Shown piece after piece: positions 25,055-39,252 of a stretch of DNA of 64,000 nucleotides. Position numbers and translations under genes: made by a program. How positions within the stretch are numbered: position 1 is the first letter of the stretch; each line of letters begins with the position of its first letter. The stretch covers positions 496,001 to 560,000 of the forward strand of contig NZ_CP054393.1 in assembly GCF_018024475.1 (NCBI RefSeq), read 5' to 3'. Source of the DNA: Candidatus Phytoplasma luffae (GTDB lineage Bacteria > Bacillota_I > Bacilli_A > Acholeplasmatales > Acholeplasmataceae). The notes beneath the pieces are model-generated. The model worked only from the letters and a program-made list of their open reading frames with translations, was not told the origin of the DNA and did not search any database.

Positions 25055-25405
25055 CCTAGCTAGTAAAAAAGATATTGGTTATAAAATAGCTCATCCCAAA
25101 GATTTAGTTGTTTGTCCACAACATTTAGACAGAAAGACTATTTGCTTTAATTTTTTAAAGCAAAAATATTTAGTTTCTTCTTCTTATAAAATTTATATTT
25201 TAGATAATTCTTTAATGTCTGTGTTATTTTTTCATTTTTGGATTACTACCGATTATGCTTTGAAAAAATATTACACAATAATTAATCAAGGAAATTCAAG
25301 TGGACGTATTTCGTCTGATATGAATAAATTTTTAAAATTAAACAATAAATTTCCTTCTCTTAAAGAACACAAACCAAAATCGCTAATTTTATTTCTTTAC
25401 TAGAT
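25055..25405 (+). pseudogene. Gene fragment, unrecognised
   Basis: A frame reading ASKKDIGYKIAHPKDLVVC, then CFNFLKQKYLVSSSYKIYIL, continues with one shift into a 62-codon open part at 25215-25403. The region has no start with an RBS and is broken on both sides. It has a coding look but I cannot name the family. It may be part of another mobile element. Confidence 0.45.
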
Positions 25406-25555
25406 CAAAAAATTAATCTTAAAACATAATTATTAGATACTTATCAATTACAAAAAAAATATTATTTAAATAATACTTTAATTTAAAAAAATAAATAAAT
25501 ATAACATTTAAATTTTTTAGTTATTATAGATTCATTTTTAGCCTTGATATTTTAA

Positions 25556-25586
25556 ATAAAAACCAACTTTAAAAGTTGGTTTTTAT
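25556..25586. terminator. Strong bidirectional hairpin
   Basis: AAAACCAACTTT-AA-AAGTTGGTTTT with A runs on one side and T runs on the other. It can terminate from either side, and it sits just after the stop of the minus-strand fragment. Confidence 0.75.
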
Positions 25587-25860
25587 GTTTTATAGATTTC
25601 ATCTATTCGTACAGGTTTTTCTTTATTTTCTTTTTGAAAATATTGGAATTTATTTATTTTTTTATTAAAGTGTATGTTTTTAATAAAGTTTTTTTGGGTG
25701 TCGGCAATTTCCTTCTTTATTTGGATCGGTTTAGTAAGCAGGTTTAAAGTTTTGTGTTTATGTCTTTTTTTCTTTACTAATGTATTATAAGCGCTTTTGA
25801 AGTTAGTTGAGTTAAACTGTTTTTTATGAACTCTAACAAACTTCCCTTCAAAAAGATAAA
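25583..25860 (-). pseudogene. Minus-strand gene fragment (3' end only)
   Basis: Read leftwards, about 92 codons are open: FEGKFVRVHKKQF, then a very basic KKKRHKHKT stretch and the end EKPVRIDEIYKT. The stop lies at the hairpin. The 5' side meets the broken transposase near 25860, so the insertion may have cut this gene. It is almost the only minus-strand coding signal in the window. Family not recognised. Confidence 0.45.
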
Positions 25861-25861
25861 A

Positions 25862-26715
25862 AACCTTTTATTAAATTTATTAATGAAAATAAAAATACAT
25901 ACACTTTTAAATATCTTTTGAAGACCTCAGAATTAAATAAGGCCATTTATTATAGTTATTTTAAAATTATTAAATAACAAGAAAATAAAAAAAATTTAAA
26001 AAAAGATTTGATAGATAAATTAAAAGATTTAATAGCTAAAAATTATACCTACAAATGTTTAAGAATTAAAAAAAAAAAAAAAAGAAACTCGTTATTAATT
26101 TAAGCGGTTATATTGGTTTAAATAAAGATTTACAAAACAAATATCGGATTAAAAAACGCCATAAATTAGTCAAAAAGAAAAAAAGAAATAAACGATCTTT
26201 TATTTCCTAACTATCTTGAAGATAATTTTAAAACTGGCTACCTTTATTCCAAAATATCAATCGATATAACTTATATATAATATAAAAATAAAATATTGTA
26301 TTTATCGACTGTCATTAATTTATCAAGATACCAGATAAACCAAATATGAAATTAATTTTTGATACTTTAACAAATTACTTTATAATATCTCTTTAAATAG
26401 CATCTTACATTCAGATAAAGGCAGCGTTTATACTTCTTTAAATATCAAAATAAATTAAAAAGTTTAGGTATAATAGCATCTTTTTCTCAAAAATCGTCTC
26501 CATAACAAAACTCCCCCGTTAAATATTTCTTTCCAAACCTCAAATTAGAGACATTTAGTTTTGAGAATTGCATAAAATTAACTAAAAAAAGAAGTGATAA
26601 GTTGTTATTGATAACTATATTTTTAATTATAACAACGAAACAAAGCTAAAATTTAATAATTATTTAATACCTAACAACACTTTATTTAATTATTTTATTA
26701 AAAAAAATTAAAATA
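25862..26715 (+). pseudogene. Decayed IS3-family transposase, different from tra5
   Basis: Pieces in shifting frames follow the order of an IS3 transposase: LNKAIYYSYFKI (helix-turn-helix end), YLEDNFKTGYLYSKISIDIT (before and including the first Asp), a stop, KNKILYLSTVINL, then LHSDKGSVYTSLNI (second Asp) and SFSQKSSP. Several stops and shifts make it dead. The wording differs from tra5 (HSDKGSVYTS against HSDQGSVYQS), so it is a separate element. Confidence 0.75.
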
Positions 26716-27110
26716 AGATATTTTTTTAAGGAATGAAAAAAATAAGATTTAATAAAAAAATATCAATTTTGAGAGTTTTTTGTGGTGAATTTTTATATTT
26801 TTTATTAAAATTAATATTTTTTTAAAAATCAATCTCTTATCAATCCACTTTTTCAAATGATTTTCGTAAAAAAAGAAAAATATGTTAAAAATGATTAAAA
26901 AATTTAAAAAAACATCAAAAAATAATAATAAATTAAGTTTTTTGTGAATGATTCATAATTTTTTTATCCTCTCTTTAAAATAATTAATAAAAATACAAAA
27001 TATAAAATCTAATCTATATCTATTTTTTTAAAAAAAGCTTTAATATATATTACATATTAGATTTAGATAAGATTTTCTTTTCTTTTTTTGCATTTTTTTC
27101 TTTTTTAAAA
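26716..27110. other. Non-coding AT-rich stretch
   Basis: No gene seen on either strand. Poly-A and poly-T rich, with an imperfect inverted repeat around 27003-27062 (AAATCTAAT / ATTAGATTT) that may be a hairpin. Confidence 0.5.
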
Positions 27111-27117
27111 AAAGTTG

Positions 27118-27145
27118 TTGAAAAATGTTTTTTTTATGATATATT
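27118..27145 (+). promoter_or_regulatory. Promoter of engB
   Basis: TTGAAA at 27118-27123, a 16-base spacer, then TATATT at 27140-27145 preceded by TGA, an extended -10. It is about 95 bases before the engB start. Confidence 0.6.
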
Positions 27146-27239
27146 AAAGGTAATAAAGTTTGTTTTAATTTCTAATTTTCTTTTGTTAGAGTATAAAAAA
27201 AACAGTTTAAACTCTTTATAATAAAAAAGGCAATATAAA

Positions 27240-27824
27240 ATGATTTTAAAATCTTTTTTTGTTAAAAGTGTTACTGATTTAAAAAATAGACCTTTACCGA
27301 TATTGTCTGAAATTTTTTTAATAGGTAGAAGTAATGTAGGTAAAAGTTCTTTTATTAATTCTTTAACCAATAATAAGAAAATGGCTTTCACATCTAAAAA
27401 GCCAGGAAAAACAATACATTTAAATTATTTTTTATTAAATAATTCTTTTTATTTAGTAGATTCTCCTGGTTACGGTTATATGAAAAGAAATTTTACTATA
27501 AAACAAAATACTATGAAACTTATTAGTGATTTTTTACAAAAAAATAAATCTATTAAAATTATTTTCCAACTTATAGATTTCAAAGTAGGTCCAACCGTTT
27601 TAGACTTAGAAGTTTTTAAAATATTACATCGAAATAATTTACAACCTATTTTGATTTTAAATAAAAAAGATAAAGTTTTATTGAATAAGATTAATCATAG
27701 ATTAAATCAGATTAAAACAATTTTCAATGAATTGGGTTATCCAGAAATTTCAATGCATTTATTATCTTGTAAAAATAAAGAAGGATTAATCAATATTATC
27801 AATTTGATTCATGATAAAATATAA
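27240..27824 (+). CDS. engB: Ribosome biogenesis GTP-binding protein EngB (YsxC)
   Basis: 194 residues, standard size. The GTPase assists assembly of the large ribosomal subunit. All G motifs are present: G1 GRSNVGKSS (about 29-37), G2 P-G-K-T in KKPGKTIHLNYF, G3 DSPGYG, G4 LNKKDK and G5 S-C-K-N. The start MILKSFFVKSV followed by P-I-L-S-E-I-F-L-I-G-R-S fits the family. The RBS is weak (AAAAAGGCAA). A promoter lies at 27118. First core gene after the decayed region, 140 bases before valS. Confidence 0.95.
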   Translation: MILKSFFVKSVTDLKNRPLPILSEIFLIGRSNVGKSSFINSLTNNKKMAFTSKKPGKTIHLNYFLLNNSFYLVDSPGYGYMKRNFTIKQNTMKLISDFLQKNKSIKIIFQLIDFKVGPTVLDLEVFKILHRNNLQPILILNKKDKVLLNKINHRLNQIKTIFNELGYPEISMHLLSCKNKEGLINIINLIHDKI

Positions 27825-27890
27825 GTACAAATTATTTTAAATATAATTTTTTTTATAATCGTTTAGTTAATAACAAAATAATAATAATAA

Positions 27891-27899
27891 TGTTATAAT
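27891..27899 (+). promoter_or_regulatory. Extended -10 promoter of valS
   Basis: TGTTATAAT, a TGn extended -10, about 66 bases before the valS ATG. The same nonamer occurs before rRNA operon 1, rnpB and within the tRNA array. Confidence 0.6.
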
Positions 27900-27964
27900 A
27901 AATATTATTTTGTATAAGTTATTTTGTACCAATAATAAGGTTTAAAATTAAATATAATAATATT

Positions 27965-30541
27965 ATGAAATCTAAGTATGATTTTAAATTAATAGAAAAA
28001 AATAGATATCAAAAATGGTTAAATGAAAATCATTTTCAAACCGAAAATGTTTTGAATAAAAAAGCTTTCACTATTGCAATACCTCCCCCTAATATAACAG
28101 GACAGCTACATTTAGGACATGCTTGGAATAATTTTTTACAAGATATTATCATAAGAAATAAGAAAATGTCAGGATATGACGTTCTTTTTTTACCTGGCAT
28201 GGATCACGCAGGTATAGCTACACAAGCCAAAATTAAACAAAAGTTAAAAGAAAAAGGTTTTTCAGAGAAAGATATAACTAAAGAACTTTTTTTAAAATAT
28301 GCTTCTTTATGGAAAGAAGAATATTCTGATATTATTCGGAAACAATGGTCTGATTTAGGATTATTTATGGATTATAAATATGAAAAATTCACTTTAGATC
28401 CACCTTTTCAAAAGGCAGTAACACAAGTTTTTATTAAATTATATAAAGATAATTTAATTTATCGTGATTATAAAATTATTAATTGGGATCCTTGTCTTTT
28501 AACTACCTTATCTAATATCGAGGTTCAACATAAACAAGTAGAAGGAAATTTTTTTTATTTAAAATATTTTTTAGTCAATGATTCTAATATTTTTTTAGAA
28601 GTTGCTACTACCAGGCCAGAAACTATTTTCGCTGATCAAGCTTTGGCGGTAAATCCTGAAGATTCAAGATATAATTCTTTTATTGATCGAAAAGTTGTGG
28701 TTCCGTATACTAATTCTCACATTGATGTTATTGCTGATTCATCGGTAGATATAACATTCGGAACAGGTATAGTCAAAATAACTCCTGCGCATGATGAAAA
28801 TGATTTCCAAATAGGAAAAAAAAATAATTTAAAATTTATCTCTTGTATAAACAAAAACAACACTATGAATAAAATAGCTAAAAAATATGAAAATTTAACT
28901 GTTTTAGAGTGTCGTCAAAAATTAATATTAGATTTACAAGAAATGAATTTAGTTTCTAAAATAGAAAAACATCTTCATATGGTTGGTTTCTCTAGCATTT
29001 CAGGCGCTGTCATAGAACCAAGGTTATCTTTACAATGGTTTTTAAAATCCAAAGAATTATCTTTATCATTTTTGAAAGAAAATAAAATTAATTTTTTTCC
29101 TAAAAGATTTCTAAAAATATTCAACGCATGGCTTGAAGACCCTGAAGATTGGTGTATTTCTAGACAATTATGGTGGGGTCATTCAATCCCTGTCTGGTAC
29201 AAAGATGATCAAATTAAAATTCAAGAATCAGATCCTGGCAATGGTTTTGTTCAAGATTCTGATGTATTAGATACTTGGTTTTCTTCTTCTTTATGGCCTT
29301 TAATAACTTTAGAATGGCCTAATATTAAGGAACCTTTCTTCCAAAGACGTTTCCCTTTAGATGTTTTAGTTACAGGTTACGATATTTTAACTTTTTGGGT
29401 GGCTAAAATGGCTTTCCAAAGTTTTCACTTAACTAATCAAACACCTTTTAAAAATGTTTTATTACATGGTTTGATAAGAGATGAAAAAGGGCAAAAAATG
29501 TCAAAATCTAAAGGAAACGGTATTATTCCTAAAGATATTATTGAACAATATGGCGCGGATACTTTAAGATGGTTTTTGACTACTAGTGTTTCAAATGGTT
29601 CTGATTTATGTTATGATAAGGCAAAAATTATGAATAGTTGGAATTTCATTAATAAAATTTGGAACATTGGTCGTTGGCTCGAACTTAATTTAACTATTAG
29701 AGATATTGATTTCGAATTGCAAAATTTATTATTCCCTGAAAAAGCTTTATTATTCCAATTTTCTCAATTAATTAAAAAAATTAATAATTTATATAAAGTA
29801 TATGAATTCAACACAATAGGAGAATTATTGTATCATTTTGTTTGGGAAGATTTTGGCAATTGGTATTTAGAATTTTTGAAAATATTTTTAAAAGAAACAA
29901 AAAATAACTTGAATTCGCAAAAATTTTTACTTTTTGTTTTTCATAATATTTTAAAATTATTACATCCACATATGCCTTTTGTAACAGATGCCATTTATGA
30001 AAAATTTACTTCAAATAAATCTATTGTTCATTCTGATTGGCCTAAAATTAATTATTCCAATTCAAAAGATTTTGAACAATTTCAGATTTTTAAAAAATTA
30101 ATCACTAAAGTCCGTTATTGGAAAAAAAATAATAAAATTCAAAAAAAAGATTTATTTAAAGTATATATCAAAACAAATGAAGAACAATTTCAAAACTTAG
30201 TTATTTTTATCCCTTCTTTAACTAAGTTTTTTCAAGTTAATCAATTAGAATTATCTCATGATAATATAACAGAGAAAAAATATTTTTGTTTAGAATCGGA
30301 ATCTGATATTTCTATTTGGATAGATAGAGAATTTTGGAATAAAAATAATATAGAAATGAAAAAAAATTTCATTAGACAAAAAGAAATTCTTTTATCAGAA
30401 CTTAAAAGAAGTGAAAATATTTTAAATAATAAGTCTTTTTTAGAAAAAGCTAATTCTAAAAAAATTAAAGAAGAAAAAGATAAATATCAAAAATATTTAA
30501 AACAATATAAGATTTTATTGAAAAATGATGTTAATATATAA
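27965..30541 (+). CDS. valS: Valyl-tRNA synthetase
   Basis: 858 residues, a class I synthetase charging tRNA-Val. Signature 1 is PPPNITGQLHLGHAW (about 37-51, HIGH form HLGH) and signature 2 KMSKSKGNG (about 516-524). The editing domain between them has ATTRPETIFAD. W-D-P-C-L-L and the C-terminal coiled-coil arm (about 800-858), which grips the tRNA, are visible. The RBS is poor, and the ATG at 27965 was kept because MKSKYDFKLIEKNRYQKW aligns with the usual start. I see no T-box leader in the 66 bases between promoter and start. Confidence 0.96.
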   Translation: MKSKYDFKLIEKNRYQKWLNENHFQTENVLNKKAFTIAIPPPNITGQLHLGHAWNNFLQDIIIRNKKMSGYDVLFLPGMDHAGIATQAKIKQKLKEKGFSEKDITKELFLKYASLWKEEYSDIIRKQWSDLGLFMDYKYEKFTLDPPFQKAVTQVFIKLYKDNLIYRDYKIINWDPCLLTTLSNIEVQHKQVEGNFFYLKYFLVNDSNIFLEVATTRPETIFADQALAVNPEDSRYNSFIDRKVVVPYTNSHIDVIADSSVDITFGTGIVKITPAHDENDFQIGKKNNLKFISCINKNNTMNKIAKKYENLTVLECRQKLILDLQEMNLVSKIEKHLHMVGFSSISGAVIEPRLSLQWFLKSKELSLSFLKENKINFFPKRFLKIFNAWLEDPEDWCISRQLWWGHSIPVWYKDDQIKIQESDPGNGFVQDSDVLDTWFSSSLWPLITLEWPNIKEPFFQRRFPLDVLVTGYDILTFWVAKMAFQSFHLTNQTPFKNVLLHGLIRDEKGQKMSKSKGNGIIPKDIIEQYGADTLRWFLTTSVSNGSDLCYDKAKIMNSWNFINKIWNIGRWLELNLTIRDIDFELQNLLFPEKALLFQFSQLIKKINNLYKVYEFNTIGELLYHFVWEDFGNWYLEFLKIFLKETKNNLNSQKFLLFVFHNILKLLHPHMPFVTDAIYEKFTSNKSIVHSDWPKINYSNSKDFEQFQIFKKLITKVRYWKKNNKIQKKDLFKVYIKTNEEQFQNLVIFIPSLTKFFQVNQLELSHDNITEKKYFCLESESDISIWIDREFWNKNNIEMKKNFIRQKEILLSELKRSENILNNKSFLEKANSKKIKEEKDKYQKYLKQYKILLKNDVNI

Positions 30542-30581
30542 CTGAAATATTTAATATTTTCTAAAAAAATAATTTTATATT

Positions 30582-30612
30582 TTAATGTTTTTTTAAAAAA
30601 AAACATTAATAA
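30582..30612 (+). terminator. Hairpin after valS
   Basis: TTAATGTTTTTTT / AAAAAAACATTAA is an inverted repeat followed by AT-rich DNA. The U tract is imperfect, so it is only a possible terminator. Confidence 0.4.
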
Positions 30613-30713
30613 ATTTTATTTATAAAAATTTATTTTAATATATTAACGATTAATTTTTATTTTACAAATTAAAAAAAATATTTTTTTTAACAAAAGAGGA
30701 ATTATACAAAATT

Positions 30714-33518
30714 ATGGAAAATCATGATCTTTTAGAAATAAGTAATTTAACACCAGAGGAAGTTTTAAAACATTTTGGTTCAAGTTTAGATGGTTTAAAT
30801 GATAACGAAGTTAAAAGAAGATGTTCTTTATATGGTCTTAACATTATTAAATCTAATAAAAAAAATAGTATATTAAAGAAAATTATCAAACAATTTACTT
30901 CTATGTTTGCTATTTTATTATTAGTATCGTCTTTTTTAGCTTTTATTATTTCAGAGATAGCGGTAGGAATAGCCATTTTATCAGTTGTAATTGTTAATGG
31001 TGTTTTCTCTTTTTTTCAAGAGTATAAAACAGAAAAGATTTTATCTGATTTAGGAAATATGATTCCTAAAAAAATTAAAGTTTATCGTAATAAAGAAGTA
31101 AAATTTATTGATGCTATTAATTTAACAATCGGAGATATAATTTTTTTAGATATAGGTTCTACTGTACCTGCCGACGCTAGATTGATTGAGACTAATGATT
31201 TTTATGTTGATAATTCTATGTTAACAGGAGAAGTTATTCCTTTAAAAAGAACTTCTTTAGCTAATGATAATAAAAATTTTGTTATCTCTGATGCTGCTAA
31301 TTTAGTTTATGCAGGTTCTACAGTTACTCAGGGAAGCGCTAAAGCTATTGTTTATTCTGTTTCCGATAAAACACAAATCGGACAAATTTCTCATTTATCT
31401 TCGCAACTAGATAAAGGAATAAGTACTCTTGAAAAAGAGATTTATAAAGTTATTAAGGTTATTAGTATAATAGCTTCTTCATTAGCGACATTAGTTTTCT
31501 TTATTTGTTTATGGCGTTATCAAAGCTCTTCTACAAATTTGGGAAGCGCAGCTAAAGCTTCTATTATCGTAGCTTTAGGGATGTTAGTAGCTAATATTCC
31601 GGAAGGATTATTACCTACTATTAATTTAAGTTTGGCTATTGGTTCTCGTAGAATGGCAAAACATAAAGTATTGATTAAAAAATTATTTTCTGTAGAAACA
31701 TTGAATTCTACTACTGTTATTTGTACAGATAAAACAGGTACTTTGACAGAAAATAAATTAACTTGTAGTAAATTTTTATTTTTTGGCGGTTCAGTCGATG
31801 TTACAGGTAATGGTTTAGATAAAGCAGGACAATTTCAAAATTTTGATAAAAAAATGTATGATAAAGTTTTGAATAAAATTCTTATTTCTTCTATTATGTG
31901 TTCCGAAAGTAACATTATCGAAGATCCTGAAAATAAAGATAAATTTCAGATAATAGGAAACTCAGCAGAAGGCGCTTTATTGATAGCTGCTACAAAGTAT
32001 GGTCTTAATATTGATGATATTAGAAAAAATTTCCATATTGAAAAAACAAATCCTTTTTCTTCTGAAAATAAAAAAATGAGTGTTTTAGTAAAAAATATAT
32101 CTCAAAAAAATTATGATTTGAATGAAAAATATTTATTTATAAAAGGTGCTCCTAGTGTTTTATTAAAACAATGTATTTTAAAATATGATCAAAATCAAGT
32201 TACTTCTTTTACTTCTGAAGAAAAAAATTTTTTTATAGAACAGAATGAAGATTTATCTAAAAAAGGTTATCGTTTGTTAGCTATAGCTTACAAAAAAATA
32301 AATACCGAAGAAAACAATCATGAAGAAAAAGATATGGTGTTTTTAGGACTAGTTATTAATTATGACCCACCTAAAGCTGGTGCACTTGAAGCGGTTGGAC
32401 AATTATATAAAGCTGGTTTAAAAATTACTGTTATTACAGGTGATTATGGACCTACAGCTGTATCTATTAGTAAACAAGTGGGAATTATTAAAAATGATGA
32501 ATATTTAGATATAAATGGTGATGAAATCGATAAATTATCAGAAGAAGAATTGAAAACAACTTTAAAACAATCAAAACCTATATTATTTTCTCGCGCAACT
32601 CCTCAACATAAATTAAGAATTATTCAGGCTTATCGAGATAATGAAGAAATAGTAGGTGTTATTGGCGATGGAGTTAATGATATTTTAGCTATGAAAGTCG
32701 CTCATATAGGAATTGCGATGGGAAAATCAGGAAAAGATGTTACGCGTGATGCCGCTGATATAATTTTATTAGATGATAATTTTTCTAAAATTCCTAAAGC
32801 TCTTTTAGAAGCTCGTTGTATTTATGATAATATAAAGAAATTTATAACTTATGTATTTTGTTCCAATATTCCTCAAATTTTCCCAATTATTTTTATGGCT
32901 TTATTTCGTGTCCCACTTTATTTAACTGTTATGCAAATTTTAGCTATAGATTTAATTACCGACTTGGTTCCGGCTATTGCATTAGGCGCTGAAGAACCTG
33001 AAAAAAATTTATTAACAAAAAAACCTATTACAAAAAACGATCGTTTGTTAGATAAAAAATTATTAAAAAGAAGTTATGGTTTTTTAGGCATCGTTGAGGG
33101 AACTTTAGCTTTAATATTTTTTTTATGTTCTTATAGTTTTAAAATATTTAAAGATGTCAAAATAATGAATTTAACAGAATTAGTAAAAGATCCTAATTTT
33201 AAATTTGCCTCTACTATGGCTTTTGGAGCTGTTATTTTCGCTCAGATAGGAAATGTTTTAGCTTGCCGTTCTGATCAAATTTATTTCTGGAAAACTGTTA
33301 AAAAAAAGAATTTTCTTTTATATTTCGGTATTTGGTCTGAATTATTTTTATTTGTTTTAATATCAACAAAAATTGATTTTTTGAATAATTTTTTTGGCAC
33401 AATCGGAATAGGAATTAAACATTATTTTTATTTATCTTTATGTATTTTTGTTATGTTGCTTTTTGATACTATTTATAAATTTTATAATAAAAAAGAAGAA
33501 TTCAATAAAATAATATAA
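30714..33518 (+). CDS. P-type cation-transporting ATPase (type II)
   Basis: 934 residues, about ten membrane segments. The phosphorylated Asp lies in CTDKTGTLTEN (about 341-351). Other signs are TGES-like LTGEVIP in the actuator domain, KGAPSVLL in the nucleotide domain, TGDYGPTA and GDGVNDILAMK in the hinge. The fourth membrane segment has V-A-N-I-P-E-G-L-L-P-T, closer to the Na+/K+ and H+/K+ pump form (PEGLL) than to the SERCA form (PEGLPA). Phytoplasmas lack F-type ATP synthase genes and are thought to rely on such pumps for ion gradients. The transported ion is not certain; often annotated as a Ca2+ or generic cation ATPase. RBS AAAGAGGAA. Stands alone between valS and pth. Confidence 0.9.
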   Translation: MENHDLLEISNLTPEEVLKHFGSSLDGLNDNEVKRRCSLYGLNIIKSNKKNSILKKIIKQFTSMFAILLLVSSFLAFIISEIAVGIAILSVVIVNGVFSFFQEYKTEKILSDLGNMIPKKIKVYRNKEVKFIDAINLTIGDIIFLDIGSTVPADARLIETNDFYVDNSMLTGEVIPLKRTSLANDNKNFVISDAANLVYAGSTVTQGSAKAIVYSVSDKTQIGQISHLSSQLDKGISTLEKEIYKVIKVISIIASSLATLVFFICLWRYQSSSTNLGSAAKASIIVALGMLVANIPEGLLPTINLSLAIGSRRMAKHKVLIKKLFSVETLNSTTVICTDKTGTLTENKLTCSKFLFFGGSVDVTGNGLDKAGQFQNFDKKMYDKVLNKILISSIMCSESNIIEDPENKDKFQIIGNSAEGALLIAATKYGLNIDDIRKNFHIEKTNPFSSENKKMSVLVKNISQKNYDLNEKYLFIKGAPSVLLKQCILKYDQNQVTSFTSEEKNFFIEQNEDLSKKGYRLLAIAYKKINTEENNHEEKDMVFLGLVINYDPPKAGALEAVGQLYKAGLKITVITGDYGPTAVSISKQVGIIKNDEYLDINGDEIDKLSEEELKTTLKQSKPILFSRATPQHKLRIIQAYRDNEEIVGVIGDGVNDILAMKVAHIGIAMGKSGKDVTRDAADIILLDDNFSKIPKALLEARCIYDNIKKFITYVFCSNIPQIFPIIFMALFRVPLYLTVMQILAIDLITDLVPAIALGAEEPEKNLLTKKPITKNDRLLDKKLLKRSYGFLGIVEGTLALIFFLCSYSFKIFKDVKIMNLTELVKDPNFKFASTMAFGAVIFAQIGNVLACRSDQIYFWKTVKKKNFLLYFGIWSELFLFVLISTKIDFLNNFFGTIGIGIKHYFYLSLCIFVMLLFDTIYKFYNKKEEFNKII

Positions 33519-33537
33519 AATATTATTTTTCTCAAAT

Positions 33538-33575
33538 AAAAAAAACAAAAATATTTATTTTTGTTTTTTTTATTT
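33538..33575 (+). terminator. Terminator after the P-type ATPase gene
   Basis: A run of A then ACAAAAATA pairs with TATTTTTGT and a T run. The T-rich tail continues to about 33590. Confidence 0.55.
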
Positions 33576-33639
33576 TATTTATTGTTTTTTAATAATAAAT
33601 TATATTTAAAAATATTTAATATATAAAAGGAAAAAAACA

Positions 33640-34215
33640 ATGAAACTTATTGTTGGTTTAGGCAATCCAGGTGATGTTTATGATAATACTCCGCATAATA
33701 TAGGTTTTATGTTGGTTGATTATTTTGTTAAACGTTTAACAAATAATAATTTAGAATATATAAAAGAGTTGTCTGGTTTAGTTTATAAATATAAAAAAGA
33801 AAATATTTCGGCTATATTATTAAAACCACAAAAATATATGAATTTATCAGGCGCTGTTATAAAATCTTTTTGCCGCAAATATAAAATAAATATAAAAGAT
33901 GTTTTAATTATACATGATGATATTTATCTCCCGGAAGGTCGTTTTAAATTAAAAGAAAAAGGCAGTCATGGTGGTCATAACGGTATAAGAAATATAATAG
34001 ACAACTTGCAAACAGAAAGTTTTAAAAGATTAAAAATAGGAGTCGGTTATAATAATTTATTTTCTTTGGAAAAATATGTTTTAAGTTCGTTTTCTTCAGA
34101 TAATCTAAAAATTATTTTGAATCAATTTCCTATTTTTGTTAAAATTTTAGAATATTTTGTTCAAGATATTTCTTTGAACATGATATTTAATTTATTAAAT
34201 AAAAATAAGTTATAA
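33640..34215 (+). CDS. pth: Peptidyl-tRNA hydrolase
   Basis: 191 residues, normal length. It releases peptides from dropped-off peptidyl-tRNA. VGLGNPGDVYDNTPHNIGF contains Asn and the catalytic His (about 20); HDDIYLP holds the conserved Asp (about 93); GSHGGHNGIRNI contains the substrate-binding Asn. RBS AAAAGGAAA. Located directly before rRNA operon 1, about 290 bases from the 16S gene. Confidence 0.96.
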   Translation: MKLIVGLGNPGDVYDNTPHNIGFMLVDYFVKRLTNNNLEYIKELSGLVYKYKKENISAILLKPQKYMNLSGAVIKSFCRKYKINIKDVLIIHDDIYLPEGRFKLKEKGSHGGHNGIRNIIDNLQTESFKRLKIGVGYNNLFSLEKYVLSSFSSDNLKIILNQFPIFVKILEYFVQDISLNMIFNLLNKNKL

Positions 34216-34233
34216 AAAAATAATATTTTTGAT

Positions 34234-34371
34234 TTTTATATGTTATAATAAAATGTCTTAAATAAAAAATAATAATGCAAAATTAAATAAAAAAAAATTA
34301 TAAATATTTTCAAAAAATGTTTGATATTTTTTCATGATATTTTTATTTTATATGTTATAATAAATTGTCTT
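34234..34371 (+). promoter_or_regulatory. Tandem promoters P1 and P2 of rRNA operon 1
   Basis: TTTTATATGTTATAATAAA occurs twice, at 34234-34252 and 34346-34364, each followed two bases later by TGTCTT or similar. Each contains TGTTATAAT, a perfect extended -10 (34241-34249 and 34353-34361). The duplication suggests two start sites 112 bases apart for the rRNA operon. Confidence 0.65.
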
Positions 34372-34508
34372 TGTTTTTTATTTTTATTGACAAAAATTTT
34401 AAAAAATATTTATTTGATTTATTTCTTTGAAAACTGAAGATGATATTTAGTAATTAATTTTTTTATCAAAAAAACGAATTTTTTGTTATTATAAGATGAA
34501 TAATCTTA

Positions 34509-36044
<1,536 letters not shown>

Positions 36045-36118
36045 TAAGGAAAATAAATCATCATCTTCAGTTTTGAAAGACTTAGATTAAATAAGTTTTT
36101 CTTTTTAGGTAAAAGGTT

Positions 36119-36148
36119 TTGAGGTTTAAAGTCCATTTATGCTCACCA
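36119..36148 (+). pseudogene. tRNA-Ile remnant in the spacer of operon 1
   Basis: AGTCCATTTATGCTCACCA with a degraded T arm matches the 3' third of the tRNA-Ile in operon 2 (44804-44880). The 5' two thirds are gone, so no tRNA can form. Confidence 0.85.
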
Positions 36149-36221
36149 ATATAATTTTTACTTAAAAAAAGTTCTTTGAAAAGTAGATAAACGTAACTTT
36201 AAAAATTCAAATAAAAAATTG

Positions 36222-39079
<2,858 letters not shown>

Positions 39080-39124
39080 TAATAAAGAATTTCTTAAAGT
39101 TTATGTTTATCTAGTTTTGAAAGA

Positions 39125-39240
39125 ACCTTGGTTATTAATAAAAGGGGAAACACCTGTTCCCATTCCGAATACAGAAGTTAAGTCCTTTTACCTCGACAAT
39201 AGTTGTTGTTTACATCCGCAAAGATAGAGTTAGCCAAGGT
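39125..39240 (+). rRNA. rrf: 5S ribosomal RNA (operon 1)
   Basis: CCTTGG at the start pairs with CCAAGG at the end. The internal TGTTCCCATTCCGAATACAG is the conserved 5S loop. Length is about 116. Confidence 0.94.
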
Positions 39241-39252
39241 TTACTTAAAAAA

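Noticed and set aside
27825-27964. T-box leader for valS
   Set aside because: The interval is short, AT-rich and lacks the conserved T-box stretch.
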